A stretch of DNA of 64,000 bases from Lateolabrax maculatus (taxonomy: Eukaryota > Chordata > Actinopteri > Acropomatiformes > Lateolabracidae), in the NCBI GenBank assembly GCA_031216445.1, contig CM062212.1, positions 6,270,501 to 6,334,500 on the forward strand, given 5' to 3'. The notes under the pieces are model-generated. The model was not told the origin of the DNA and made no database searches. It was given only the letters and a program-made list of their open reading frames with translations. This document shows, one piece after another, positions 48,604 through 62,100 of this stretch; the first letter of the stretch is position 1, and every line of letters begins with the position of its first letter. The translations under genes and the position numbers were made by a program.

Positions 48604-51600
48604 AAAGAAAAGAGAGTGAGGGGATAGTTGACTTGATGGACTGACTACTCACTTACTTTCTGTATCCATCTCTCTCTCTCTCTTTCCCACTTTCTGTCTC
48701 GGCATCTCATCTCCTCCCACGTGCTCTCACATTGAGTGAGGAATCAATCCTTCTCACTTCTATTATCTCTCCCTATCTGTCTCTACCGCTCTCTCTGCCA
48801 CTTCATTCTGGCCATTCTCTACCAATCGAATATACACTTGCTGTGGGCACAAATGAGCGTGTGTCTCTCCAGTCCCGCAGCAATCATACCACGTCCTCAT
48901 TAGGTATATTCTAGTGGCCCACCTTGGCCTCCTGATTCATCCATTTCCCCCTATAATTGGGCAAAAACCTCTGCCTACCTGTCAGCAGGAGCCTCAATAC
49001 AAATGCTGCAATTTATTCTTACTGCCCCAGGGTCTATTAGCAGTGTGTAGGTTTTCACAATGGCCTCAGAGTAACCATGGGTCATTTCTGTCCACCTTCA
49101 GTTTCAGTAAATGGGTGTGTCCTGGTGAGTCAGTCTTATTCAAACCACCACCACCACCTTTGCTACCTTATGGATAATGGCTGCAGAGCAGAGAGAAAGA
49201 GATAGCTTTGCAAAATTTGTGAAAATTGTGATTTCTGTCTACCAAATTATCCTCTATTCACACTGTTGTATGCTCCTAAATTAAGAAAAGCACAACGTTT
49301 TGTGCCAAATTGGGTTTCATAGTTAGGGATCAAAGTGGTGTGTCTTGTCCAAGATTAAAGTCTGGGGGACATATTTAGAAACCTCTTTTAAGAAACCTTG
49401 TTTAAAAAGTCTGTATGGAGGCTCTGGACTGGTGCTTCTTTAAGTTGCATTAATATAATTTGCTAATAGCGGCAGCTTCAGATCGTCCTAATGGAAAGAG
49501 CATGTGTTATAAAAACAGCAGAGTGGTGTTAACACAACCAAACACTTAAGCAGATAATTTGCTGTTTATTGAGCTATTACAGAACCAGTTTGTAAGAGGT
49601 TTTATTTTTTCTTGAAAAATCACTCTCACCCAGTCTTCAGTCTTGAGTGTGACTGGCTCACCCATTCCCTGTCTGACCTGTCACTTCCTCACGGGAAGCA
49701 GGAAATGACTGAGATGTGTTTCCTGTTGGAATGTGAGACAGCTTCCTTGGATTGCAAGCAAAGGCTGGCACAGCCCTGTGTCGGAAAGGCTTTCCATAAT
49801 ATATATTCACTTCACATTACAGCCTCCTGTATTTAACTTATCCGTACCTTATTGCAAAGTATAAACAGCCACTTTAATTCTAGTTTACTTTTAGTGTTTT
49901 TTTTCTTTCCTGATTTAAAAAAAAAAGCCCTTTTCTCCCATACACACCAAGCTCGCGTTTTTAAGATTTATCCGCTTTGGAGACTGTTTGTGAAAAGCTC
50001 AGCCTTTGGGTGAGAAATGCTTTTTAGCGTGGACAAAGGGCTAAAATGGAGAGAAAAAGATGCACTTCTAAATTTAAACGGCTTAAAGTGGATGTACTTT
50101 AAGATTGTAAACTTAGGTTGGAATCTGTAGAATTGTGGCTCTATTCATGTTCCCCTTCCTTGTCATTTTTCATGCCTGTCATTTCTGCACTGCTGTCCAT
50201 GTGTCTGTCTGTCTATCCTCCTTTGTCGTCTCACATAGAGTGAGCTGCTTTCAGTTCTCAGTCCTCCTCACTCCTCTCCTTACTGCAGTGCTGTTTCAGC
50301 TCACTGTTGCCCACGCAGAGCAGCGCCATTTTGGAAATCTGCAGCTCTTTTCTGATGCCTGTAATCCATGGCTTTCTCTCTGTGGCTAAATAAGTCACCT
50401 GTACTATGAGGCAGTGGATAACAAAACATCCTCATTTACTCCGTGGACTGAAAGTGTACCCTGTGTTACCAGTTAAAAGTGAACTTTGCAGTACAGAATT
50501 GAAACTGAGCTAGTGGGACCACATTGAGATGTACTGCTGGGAAACATGTAATTATCATCTACATTTCTGTTCTGTCTCTGCCTTTCTTCCTCCGTCTCTC
50601 ACCCTTTGAGGACCAGTACTTTATTCTGCATCAAATGGGTTTTTTTTGTTAAGCAGCAGCCCAGATTTGCTTTGGTGTATGGATTTTATGTTTGTTCACA
50701 TATATTTGTTGATTTGAATGATAGTCTAGACTTGTATAAGGTCATATAATTTGAGTATGACATGGTTTCTGCTGCCCGTTACCAGGATTTTATTTACTCT
50801 TTAGTTTTGATGACAGGGCTGTGGTTTGGTTTGCTTTTTCTCTTACTCTTTTCCTCTTAGTTCTCAGCTTCTGTTTTCCTTTCTTCCAAAATTTTTTCTT
50901 TCTTAAACTCCCCACTCTTTAATTTATTTAATTTCTCATCTTACCCTGTGTATCCCGTCTCCATCCTCTCTCTCTCAACGCCCTCTCTTCATTCCCTTTC
51001 TTTATCTCTCTACAGTACATCAGCCCCCAGCTACCGTGTTAATTATACCACAGTTCTGTTTCTCTATTATTCGCCACTCTGCTAGTACTGTCATCCTCAC
51101 TGCTGTTTTTGCTACGTTGCCTGCGTTTTGCTAGGGTCTGCGGTGACTGTTGAAATGAGGAGGGGGCGTGTACTCATGCCCAGTTCAACAACAAATGGCT
51201 GTTTAGCGTCATCTGATGGGCACAGATTAGAGGGCTCTCGTGGTGCTGCGGAGGTGGCTCTCGCAGAGGACCAGGTGGCTTCATTGCTGCTGCTTGAGCA
51301 CAGCTGAGCCATTTGCCTAGAATGTGTTTTACTATTTTTATGACATTTTGCTCTATTAAAGGTAATTGAGTGGATGAAGACAGAATAATGGGTTAGAGTG
51401 CTCACATGAAGCCAAATTTCACCTGATTAATTGGTTTTATTTTTAACAGTGCCACCTCACTGCTAAGGTCAGACAACCCTGACAAGTAAGGGTGGGAAAA
51501 ATAATCACTTTTTAAATGCAATGCAATTCTCTGTTGACGAGATGAGCATTGATGCACAAAGCTTCCTAATTGTAATTCAGAGAATTCTCCGAGGCTATTT

Positions 51601-51819
51601 GTATGTCAGCTGCAATTTTAATACCTCACCACTTGTCTCTGTCTGGCTGGCTTATATATACTTTAGTGATGGCAAATTTTGTGGACGATTTACTAAGTGA
51701 AATGTGATGAACATGATGTTTTCAATATCTGATACCTTTTTTGCTGCAGCAATATCAATACTGGGTATCAAATTAGTGTGTCACTAAAGCCTGCCTTAAA
51801 CTTCTTTGTTGAATCTATG

Positions 51820-51838
51820 CACACACACACACACACAC
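51820..51838 (+). repeat. (CA)9 microsatellite
   Basis: Short uninterrupted CA run. Confidence 0.9.
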
Positions 51839-54800
51839 CCCCTGCTGATTCAGAGGAGCCTGAACAGTATCCTTAAAAACATGAAGACTGCAGTTTGGTT
51901 AATCTCAGTTTATTTTTAGGCGCAGAAGGACTATGGTAAATGGTTTGGAACCTCTCAGATAGAACCTTTTGTTCAGTCTGTGTGTGCCTGAGTGCATGTG
52001 TGTGTGTTCTTCACTGTTTACTTATTTATTGTCTTATGGAGACACCCAAGAGTGACCAAGGTGTGACAGCATGCGTTTTGCAGTAAATGTCAGCAAGTGC
52101 CAAGGGGTTTCAGTGAAAGAAACACATGCTTGTCAGGCTTGCAATGCAGAGAGTCAGATTACTTTTTCTCAGATTGACACGTTAGACTTTTGCTGCTAAT
52201 TCTGTGTCCACTTTGGGTAAGGTGTTGCAGTTTAAGATACGGTAATACTCTGTGATATCATCATATTTAAATGTACATTACATTTAATCACTGATTGTTA
52301 ACAGTAGTGATCTGCATTGCAGCCAGTTCATGAAGCAACAGTGTGGTTATAGACAGGAAGTGTGAATGTGGCAAGAGCAATGGTGGGCGCCATGGCTTAA
52401 CAGGCAGAAAACAAGAACACCACATACAGATACTTCACCAGAAAACCCAAACAAACTGCAGCACTGCAAAATAAAAACAACACAGCATGCTCCGTTAAGC
52501 ACCACAGATTGTTTTAATCTAAAGTCAAAACAAATAAAACATGTCCTCAGAAACATTAAGCAGCATGCATCAAGAAACGGGCAACCCTTGGGCCTGTTAG
52601 TAATGAGATGCGTCATACCTGCAGTTTCATTAAAAATAGACAAGTTGAGTGCAGTTATGGCTTTTTGATGTTTGACCTTAATACCACTCCAGTCCGGCTA
52701 GTTATAGTAATTCTTAGGCCAGAACATTGTATAAAAGTGTGTCATCCCTCTAGTTTTAGCTAAACCAGTGATGTAAACCTCCACTTGTAGTCAAAAGTTT
52801 GACCTTTATTTGTAGAGAACATGTATGGCCAGTTGTCAACCAAGTTTTATCTGTAGTACAGAAATTGTTTGAACTTTTGTTATGTCTCATCAGCCTATTT
52901 ACCAGCCACCTGTCTGTCTCATGGATGGGTAGGCAGCCTGAGCTATACAGTATATGCTTGTTATTTAATGGGTTTTTCTCATCAGAATGACGTGGAACAG
53001 AAAAAGTACATGGCACAATGTCCTACCATCTTAATAATACAAACTGAACCTGCAACTCATGCACAATCCACATACTGTAAGATCAAGGCTGCGGAACAAA
53101 GCAATTTAGTGTCGATTAAAGGGAACCTTACAGTCACCAGTGGAACATGTTTGTTTTACACCTGACCAGTAAAACACATGATGCTCAAATCAACCAGTGC
53201 AGGCAGCACAAATGTGAAGGTATTTGGTTGGATTTCTACAATGTTATTGGGAAAAGCAATGGAGGCAACCAGAGGACATACTCACAGTCCTCCAAGTGAA
53301 TATGTTGTTGGCCAAATATGAAAAGTGACATATGAAACAGGCATAACTCAAAGATCTTGGAATAAGCAGGGTAGTCATAGTTCAACTTGTGAGATACAGT
53401 AGTTACATCACTATTATCAACCAACCAACCAACCAACCCCCACCCTCTCAAAATCTTCTCTGCTTGCCATAAATAATAAATCAACCTGTCACTAGGGCAA
53501 TTGGCTGCATGGAACTGATTCCTCAAGCTCATGCGACCCAGATACCACTGTCCTGTTTGAATGGTTTACAGCTAATGTGATAGAGAACAGCACTTAAAAG
53601 TTTTGTACACAACAACATATACTAACACTAATAACTTTAACATGTATTCCACATGTGAACTTCATCTTCACTCTATGAATGTATTTGTTTCATTTTGATA
53701 AAGGAATGTAGATGTATAATAAATAGAAAAACATCTCATTGCACCATGGAGGGGAAAGGAGTGTTGGACCCCTGAAACACCGGAGGAAGGCAAGGAAGTG
53801 TGTGTTATGTGTGCGAGGGGGAAACAGGTATTGTTGTTGTGCTGTGGAAATGGTTTGTGGCTTTGATTAAACTGCATTGCAGAAGAAGCAGTCGTACATT
53901 TGATGTTGTGGTAAACTCCCTCTTCCTGTATATATTCTTAATGTACTGGTATGGTAACCAGTCTTTTCAGTTGTTTTTTAGTGGGAACAGTGGAAGCATA
54001 TTCACCAAACACACACTTGCACGCAGGGGATGTTGGAAGGCCGTAGCTATTTGTGTCATTGTTGCACACTGTGGACATGAAACACTAAGTGGCACTTATT
54101 CTTAGTCTCTCTCTCCTCTAAATCCCTATCCTGTTTTTACCCCCCTCCATTTCCTATCACTCCTATCTTTTCTTTTTCCCATTGAAAGAGGCATCATCAT
54201 AGCTGTTAATGCAGCGGGACAGAGTAAGGGGGTGTTGGGAGAGTGTGTTAACATGTTCGCTGATATGTGACACCTAAAAGTTTTAAAAACTGCATTCTCA
54301 AGCTAGCAAGAAAAAATGTCAAGACTTTTTAGGTTAGGGCAAATAAACAAAAAGTCAATTATATTATATTATTAAATATATAAAATCTTTTGCCCCTATA
54401 TGGGGTCTATTTTTACAGAAATTTAGACTATTTAGACTGCCCTCATTGATATAAAGGGGTGGACATAATATTAAAAACACATCTCAGAATAAATCAATAC
54501 AATTCAACAGCACTAAGAACTACACCCTCCAAAAACAGCGATAAAGTTGAATCAACATCCCTCTGAAACAGTTTCAACCTAACAGAATGGCAACTCAGTA
54601 TAATGTGCACCAAAGAAATGTCCCTGGAAAGTAAAGTTTATGGAGGCAGTATATAAGATTTCAATGTGACTGGACATCAACATAGAAAAACAATATAATG
54701 CAAAGGAAATATAAGGAGCTGCTGTCTATAGTGACAACTAAACACATACAGTTTATATAGTATATAGCCAGTCAAGTGCAAATCTTGTAATTCACTCACT

Positions 54801-54921
54801 TGAGGTAGATTTGACTGTCATCAGTTGAAAGATATTGCTGCATCTTCATATCTTTTATTATTCTGAATATAATAATATTTATTTAACCAATATTAAACAG
54901 TTTTTTTTTTTGTCTTTTTAG

Positions 54922-54992
54922 GTGTCCTTGTGCGCACAAGAGATCCAGACTCCCACATTCGAAGGAGAGCCTTTTCTTTTTGTCAAGGCCTG
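54922..54992 (+). other. Candidate exon C3 in sipa1l1 intron
   Basis: 71 nt. The acceptor is preceded by a long T tract (tgtctttttag) and the donor is CTG|GTAAGAAT. All three frames are open. In the frame required by C2 it reads VSLCAQEIQTPTFEGEPFLF and ends with TG, which combines with the first base of 62101 to a Cys codon. Locally less AT-rich than its flanks. Confidence 0.35.
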
Positions 54993-55529
54993 GTAAGAAT
55001 ATTTTGCAATTTTATAAAGCAATGCTTAAGCCAGCTTTGGTGAAATGCAAGAATGAGTATCTTAAATGACAAGTCAAAATGAAAATAATACAATGGTGTC
55101 ATGAATCAATGAGTCACAAATATGTAAATAAGATGTTCCATATTTTTGACTCAGTGCTTCAAAAACATCTGTTTGAGTAATGAGGCAGTCAAAAACTGCT
55201 GCTAAAATAGGAGTGAAACCGAGTGGTCAAAGGGATCAAAAAAAGTACATATTTAAGACTTCACAATTAAGGCTAAACCCTTGACTGCAGCAACTCATTG
55301 ATGTAGAGCAGACCTTGCCGCTGGCCACTATTAGCTAAATCAAATCTTTCTGTAGAGACACTGTTCAGTATTAACAGACATTTTGAGGTCTTTCTACAGT
55401 AATATTCTGTTATGAAACTGTAAAGATTTTCATATTTATTCATAAATAAAACCTTTTAGGTACCTGGAAGCATAGCAAAAATTGATATATTCCATTATGA
55501 AGTGACAGCCTCTTACTGTAACTATTGTG

Positions 55530-55530
<1 letters not shown>

Positions 55531-55560
<30 letters not shown>
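55531..55560 (+). repeat. (CT)5(CA)10 microsatellite
   Basis: 10 bp CT followed by 20 bp CA, uninterrupted. Confidence 0.95.
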
Positions 55561-56089
55561 TACACAGACTCCTCTTATCACTCAGTCAAATCTCTGTGCT
55601 CATCTCCTCCCACTGCTTCCATTTCCATTCTGTGATAGCCGGGGATAGGGGAGTGTGTGCCGTAGAACGCCTTCGCAATTTCACACTTGAGGGAAAAGGA
55701 CAACAACGACAGACTTCAGAGCTCCCAAAAAGCCCCCTTTACATTTCCTTGAGTCAGAGAAGAGACCCCACCCCACTACCGAGCTCTGCAGAGGGAGAAA
55801 AAACAGCAAAGCACGTTTATCTTTCCACACAATTACAATTTCACTTTGAAAGGCCCTGAGCTGAAACTCCAACACATTCAACTGCCTGGAAGCTTTCAAA
55901 GAGAATAATGTTTGATTTTTTTTTTTCTCCTTATCTTCTCTCTGTGTCTTGGTCTGCCATTTCGTCATCTATACTCAGGCAAGCTGAGATGAAAAGCTGT
56001 TGGGCTTTTAAATGGCTGTGTAGCATGTAGGACACAAGGCAACTACTGTTACATTTTGACAAACAAGAGTTTTGAAATAAGGATAATAA

Positions 56090-56300
56090 TAATAGCTTTA
56101 TTTGTATAGCACTTTTCAATACAGGTAACAAAGTGCTTCACAACAGTCAATATAAAACACCCATAGAAGGAATAATTAATAAATAAAATAAGTAAATAGA
56201 TCACACAGTAAAAGTTTTTTTTTTTTATAAAAATGTGTCTTAAGGAGTGACATAAAACGGCCAGCCTGATCTCCTCTGACAGATTAAAAATTTGGTTCAT
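56090..56300. repeat. Fish interspersed repeat (tttatttgtatagcacttttcaa class)
   Basis: tttatttgtatagcactttt at 56098-56117, then caaagtgcttcaca, is a block seen in very many fish loci, often as a SINE/LINE-derived repeat. Downstream gtgtcttaaggagtgacataaaa (from about 56234) looks like the same family. Class not assigned. Confidence 0.45.
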
Positions 56301-57420
56301 GTTGGTTCAGAGCAGTCATTGCTGATGTATTTGTGAATTGAAATTCCCAGATAACATTCAAAACTATCATTACTACTTTGAAACTTTCTGCATGTACTTT
56401 ATATTCAATGAAGTTTGAATATGACTGAAGAGTTTGATGTTTTCCCATCTACACTGACACAAGGTTTTAACCAACTGAAAAGTCAGACACTAATGCCACT
56501 GAGCCTGGGAAAGATGACTCGGGTGAGAAAAACAACAATGTGATGCAACATTCCTCATCATCTGGGTCCTTTGTTTGTGTGTATTAGTGTGTGAGACAGA
56601 GAGACACTTGTGGGTACACACTGAATGTCTGAGTCATAATCTGGATCTTTTCCATGTTTTTTGGTCTTAAGGCTCTTTGTAGACATAGGTATAGTACCTT
56701 GCCTTAACTGTCACACCTATGCCCAGCAGCATCTTGGCAGCAGGTGTTTAAGAGGACATGCTGTCAAAGTTTGGGTCTATGTCTCTTTCTGTTTATTTAT
56801 AATCGCCATTTTCCCTCACAGCTTCTATTGCAGCCCAGCTATCCAAGAAGGGGGATCGCTTTTAAAATTTTTCGCTTGAGAGCTCCCTTCCATGATTTTT
56901 TTTGATGTCAAAAGGCTTTTATTTCTCCTCATTATCTCATTAGAGAGCTTGGGCGAGGTCTGAAACTGTTTTCTGTTGTGGGCATGTAAAACCTATTGAG
57001 ACATGGTACTGTAGAACGTGTTGTCCGGATTTACAAATAACATGACGTGACGTGACTTGTCTTGACTCACCAGTTAGTGTGGTAATGATGTCTGTCTGCG
57101 AAAACAGGTGTATAATCGTCAAAGATTTGGTAACATAAAAAACAGCACACTTTGTTGCTTCTTTCGTTTCTTTAAATTTTGTTGTTTTCTTAAGTCCCCT
57201 GCATCTGTCTGTCATTAAATAAGTGCTCTGTGATTGCAAGGTGGTGATCTTCACTAAACACAGGTCTGGGAAAAACTACAATACAGGCTGATTAATGAAA
57301 ATTGAACACTAATTCTCTCTGCTCTAGTTTAAAAATATTAACTGGTTTCAATATATATAGTATTTCTAAGAATGAAGAGAAGAAATGGACGATTTTAGTG
57401 TCTGCACCTTAGCTACACTC

Positions 57421-57424
<4 letters not shown>

Positions 57425-57479
<55 letters not shown>

Positions 57480-57503
57480 CACACACACAAACACACACAC
57501 ACT
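57425..57503 (+). repeat. (AC)25 microsatellite with imperfect tail
   Basis: 51 bp of uninterrupted AC (57425-57475) followed by imperfect CA units to 57503. Confidence 0.95.
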
Positions 57504-59127
57504 CAGAGAACCCTCTCATGCCCCCTCTTTTTCAAGAGTCTTTCTATGAATGTGTCTCCTTTGTTTGTTCAGCACTTGCCTCTCTTAGTCAGTTAGTTAC
57601 AGAGCTCGTCTGCGCTGTAATTTTCAGGTGTGTATGACTCACTGTGGACTGGAGCAGTTTCATAGTCACACAGTGCCCATACTGGCACACCTGTGCTGCT
57701 TGACAACAACCTTAAACTGTAGCAACCAGAAACATTTGAAATAAGCGTAAGCAGTACTATGTATACGTATTTTTAAAAGCCCAATACTTCATTATTTAAG
57801 CACTTATATAAATGTCCTGCTTGTTCAGTGCTTGATATAAAAGTATCAGCAACAGTACAAAATAAAGTTGTAGTATTTACATTAGTAAATAGTACATATT
57901 ATTAGTATGGGTTCACATTTTCAAAAAAAAAAACTCATGTTTTAGGAGGCTTCAATAAATTAGTCAATTAAGTCCACAGTCTTTTTAGAACAAAATTTCC
58001 ATCTGTAGGCAATTGTCTATTAAACACTCTCCTATGAATTACCAGATTTGTATCTGTAAAATGAAATGCTTAATAAGATGTTACAACAACTTCTTCATGG
58101 TTCAGTAATGTCGTGCTTATGGTCCCAAGAACCATTATCTGTAAAATGCAAATAATCCCCTTTGTTAGCAGTTTCCAGTTGACTGGGCCAGAAGACAACC
58201 TCGGCAGCACTTCGCTGCATTGAGCAGTGATGCTACATATTTACTTCAGGAATCGACCTCATTTAGACACTGCTAAAGGTTACTGAGTATCTGTCAGTGT
58301 AATTGGTCCTCTGCGACTGCAGAGAGCCACGCTACGCCACATTCATTCGTTTCAATTCCCAGGCTCCAAACCTAACATACATCATAATCATCTGCCCTCT
58401 TGGTCTCTTCTCTAACTCTCTCTCTCTTTCTTTTCTCATCCTCTCCAACTCTCATTAAAGAGTCCTACCAAGTCCTCAGCGGAGAAAGAGAAAGACACTC
58501 TGCAGATAGTTATTTGGGATATGCTCTTTGAGTGTGATTTTAGAGGTGTCTTTGGCTTATGGTGGAGGGAAATGCAGTGTTACATTTACTGTTGTACTTA
58601 AATTTATTGCGCGTTTCAAAATATAGAAATCATTCTTTCTCTTGCTAATACCATTTTGGGGGAATAAAATGGAATTTTGCTCTTTTTTTTGGTACACAAA
58701 GCCACTTATGATCCAAAGTCAGTGTTGTCTATCTGTAATACAATGCACATTGTATTGTGATGAGCTTTGTGATTGGGTGTTGAGGATGAGCATGCCACTT
58801 ATGCAACAAGGGCTGTTATCAGTGGAACAGCCTTTTAGGCTGTAAGAGAAATTGAGAGAAAAGACTGGGGCTCTCCACTTTTTTAGCTTCAGTAGTAAAT
58901 GCTGCAGGGTTTTGTTGCTGCCTTGATGTACCCAAAGCAGAGCCATGACGGCATTTGCCCAATTTTTTCTTTAGTGATGAGGCCAACATCAGTCTGGATA
59001 TCGGCGAACAAATAGTCTTTCACGGAATATGATGAAGTGTTTATGCTACTTGTACCACACTAATCAATGACCTCATTACTGTCCAAACCTTTGTAGGAGT
59101 CTATTGGAGGGAAAGTGCCTTATTAGT

Positions 59128-59650
59128 TAACAGCTGTGGCCGGAGGCATTTTGTTTTCAGGTTGTCCATTCTCGTGAACTGATTTTGGTGGTTAAAAATC
59201 AAAGGCTTAGGTCACTGTGACCTCACGTCCGTCCTATTCTTGTAAACACGACATGTCATGAACGCCTGGAAGAAGTTTCTTCAGATTTGGCACAAATGTT
59301 CACTTGGACTCAGAGATGTACTGATTAGAATTTAATGGTCAAAGGTCAAGGTAACGGTGACTTAACAAAGCACGTTGTTAGCCATAACTCAAGGGTTCAT
59401 ACACTAATTATGAACAACTTTCACACAAATGTCTAATAGGATAAAATGATGAAGTGATGACATTTTATATCGAAAAGGCCAAAGGCCCTATTCACTGTGA
59501 CATTATAATGTTCTGCATAAACAGTCTTCTGGCCATTATTCAATGCCATAACTCAGGAACAGAAGGGGAGATTGTGACCATATTTTATATTTGATAGTGA
59601 ATTGAAATAGTTCAATTTTTATCCACCCAAGATGATTCTACTAATACACT
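59128..59650 (+). repeat. Fish interspersed repeat with AGGTCA-rich core
   Basis: A typical block series: gtggccggaggcatt, aggttgtcc, taggtcactgtgacctcacgtccgt, agaagtttcttcagatttgg, cacaaatgttcacttggact, aatggtcaaaggtcaagg, gccataactcaagg. I recognise the order as a widespread percomorph repeat. It contains AGGTCActgTGACCT (59209-59223) and TGGTCAAAGGTCA (59336-59348). Ends are approximate and the class is not assigned. Confidence 0.55.
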
Positions 59651-60125
59651 AGTTGAGACAACTCACATGACTGCTTGTGAGCTTTTAGATTCATTTACAG
59701 TATTTATTTATTTATTTTTTCTTATGATCTCCAACAGAAAAATGAAAGGCCTTTTCAGCATATCAAAAATGTTCCCACAACACAAGCCTGTGCATGTTCA
59801 AACAAGTAAGTGTTTAAAGCCAAACCGAAGCCTGGACTAGGATGTCATGCTGCTCAAACAGACCCATCTGAAAAACTCACACAAACAGCGTGAGAGAGTA
59901 GAGTCATGGGTCATGACTGCCCACAAGGCTGCATAATCCTACAACAAACACCTCAGATCTTTGATGATCACCCATATCACAGAAAAAATCAAAAGAGTTT
60001 TCTGTGAGATTTCTGACTCAACCTGAGTATGGGATTGATTGGAGTCTGTTTGTGCTGCTGAAAACATTAATAATTTATTTTGAAAAACACAACAGTAATA
60101 TATTGAATTTTGAGAACCTGTTCAC

Positions 60126-60886
60126 TAAGGCTGAATGATATGGGAAAATAATCTCATTGCTATGTTTTTTAGACCAATATTGCAACTGTGATTCAAAATA
60201 CATTTTTTTGGTTAAAAAGGCACTGCAGAACAACAGGCCTGGTGTGAACATATGAAAAATAAATGTCTCTTACTGATATGCCGTCAGTAACAGTATTGTA
60301 ACAAATAACACAAACTTAAGTGCAGAAATATAAAAAAGAACAAATCTCAACACCTGACTATGGCTCTGCCACTCAAAACATATTTTGATAGCTTAATGCC
60401 CAATGGGCATATTAATGGAACATGTTGATTTAACTTCTCTCAACAACAACCCCCCTCCCCTGACACAGCAGAGACCGTGTGAACATTCATTTAAATATTA
60501 AAAAAACAAATATGAATCTTACTGATCTCCAGTCAGTAACAGTATTGTAACAAATCAGGGCTTTAACTTACTACTACTTATTATTTTATAAATGATGGTC
60601 CCATTTAGAGTAAAATAGATAAAGCAGGGTATGCTTAAGGGCGCAACTACCTTGTGATTGACAGTTGCTCCACAGAGACCTGTTAATAAGGGTAGACACA
60701 TAGCAATCTGTATCCATGGCACAGTGTAGGCCTAAATAGCTGTGACCCTCTGGCTGGTGTGATTGTGTAGCATTTAAAAAAAGACAAACAATTGATTTTT
60801 TTTATAATTGGAGCATTTTGTGATTTGAAAATTGGGTTCTATTACATTGCGATGGTGGTTTGACTCCGATTAATAGTTCAGCCCTA
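60126..60886. mobile_element. hAT-type non-autonomous transposon with perfect 8-bp target duplication
   Basis: 761 bp flanked by CTGTTCAC on both sides (60118-60125 and 60887-60894, 8 of 8 identical). Terminal inverted repeats TAAGGCTGAATGAT and (reverse complement of right end) TAGGGCTGAACTAT match at 11 of 14. No transposase frame. Inside, a block ending cagtaacagtattgtaacaaat occurs twice (60266-60306 and 60514-60555), an internal duplication about 245 bp apart. Confidence 0.85.
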
Positions 60887-62100
60887 CTGTTCACAGAGAG
60901 ATCTGTGGGAAGGGTAAGGAAGGAATCAATCGTCCTGTTCTCTTTCACTCTCTCTCACATACACATCACACACACTCACAGAAACATGAACTGTACAAGT
61001 CCTTATCTCCATGGTGATACAAAGTGTGGTCTGGAAGAGAGAGGTGGTGCACCATTATGGATAAGCCAGTAGACAAACACATACTCTAGCAAACTGACGT
61101 CTTTCCTCAGCTCTTTCATTAATGGCTGTGTGAGGCAAAAGCTGTCATATCATGTTTGACTGACTAAATGACCCAAATCTGCGACCCAAACATTAAAACT
61201 TTTGGTGACGTGTATAATCCATCCTCCTTCCCAATACAGTTGGTAAAATACACCCGGGTTTTCTTTTATTCCTCTATTGCTGATTGAAACAGCAGGTCTA
61301 TTCCACTCGTTATTTCAGTTTTTGGTATTTCAAATCCACTTGCTGTCAAGGTAAGGGATGACAAAATCAGCGTTGCAGTTTTGTTGCATGTAGCATTAAT
61401 CAAGATAACTTTGACTGTTTGCCTTTTTAAACTGTAACAATGGTTGCTCGTTCTTTGCCATGGCTGTTCACGCTAGCGACAATTTAGCATGGCCTTTTCC
61501 TGTGAGACTTGTAATAAACATTATAAAAAATCTTTTCAGTAGACCCTCGCAGCCTGGTAATGCCCAGGCATTAAGCTTTCTGTTGAAAATGTGTTGATAC
61601 TGTAGAACATGTGATGTCTGATGTTCACTGACTTGATTTCTCCCTGATTCTCCCATTTTTTCCCATCCTCTTTCTCTTAACTGTTTTTCTCAGTTGCTGA
61701 GTTAGTCCCATCCAGACAGAGTTTATTTCTCTTCTAGCATGGGTGCAATGCAGACTGCCTTCTAGAGACTTCAGCTGTGAGCTTCACCATCAACACATTT
61801 CTTTTCATCAAGCTTCAGCTCTGTAAAGGTGCAGCATCTAAACTTGAGGTCTTGAACTAAGTGTTTTGTTCTATGTACGGTATATTTAACCTTTTTAGCA
61901 CTCAGTATTTACTTTGTAAAAGTTTAAAGCCAGCCATCTTTGCAATATTTCATAAGCTTTAGGGTATTGGTGAAATTCTACACACTGCAATCATTACCAT
62001 TCTTTTTATTGAAGACCTTCAATTTAAAATATTTGGTTGACTATTGATTATTCAACATTGAGACCTATTTATGTTTTCTTTTACTTTGCTCTTTCTGCAG

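Larger units (their letters stand above)
45262..54921 (+). other. sipa1l1: sipa1l1 5' intron region, part 3
   Basis: Gene-free. It contains a probable hAT remnant (46571-47612), a (GGAT)n run (48582-48603), (CA)n (51820-51838), and repeat-like blocks at 51.49-51.60 kb (ggtgggaaaaataatc.. class) and 54.45-54.65 kb. Pyrimidine-rich tracts lie at 46.16-46.25 and 50.85-51.03 kb. No coding exon is supported. Confidence 0.5.
54993..62100 (+). other. sipa1l1: sipa1l1 5' intron region, part 4
   Basis: Gene-free. It contains (CT)5(CA)10 (55531-55560), a fish interspersed repeat (56090-56300), a long (AC)n (57425-57503), a fish repeat with nuclear-receptor-like sites (59128-59650), a complete hAT element (60126-60886), and an intron end with a strong acceptor (ctctttctgcag, 62089-62100). 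No coding exon is supported. Confidence 0.5.

Noticed and set aside
49108..49125. Very short splice-flanked segment (tttcag ... CTG|GTGAGT)
   Set aside because: A 17-nt exon is improbable and the acceptor lacks a good pyrimidine tract.
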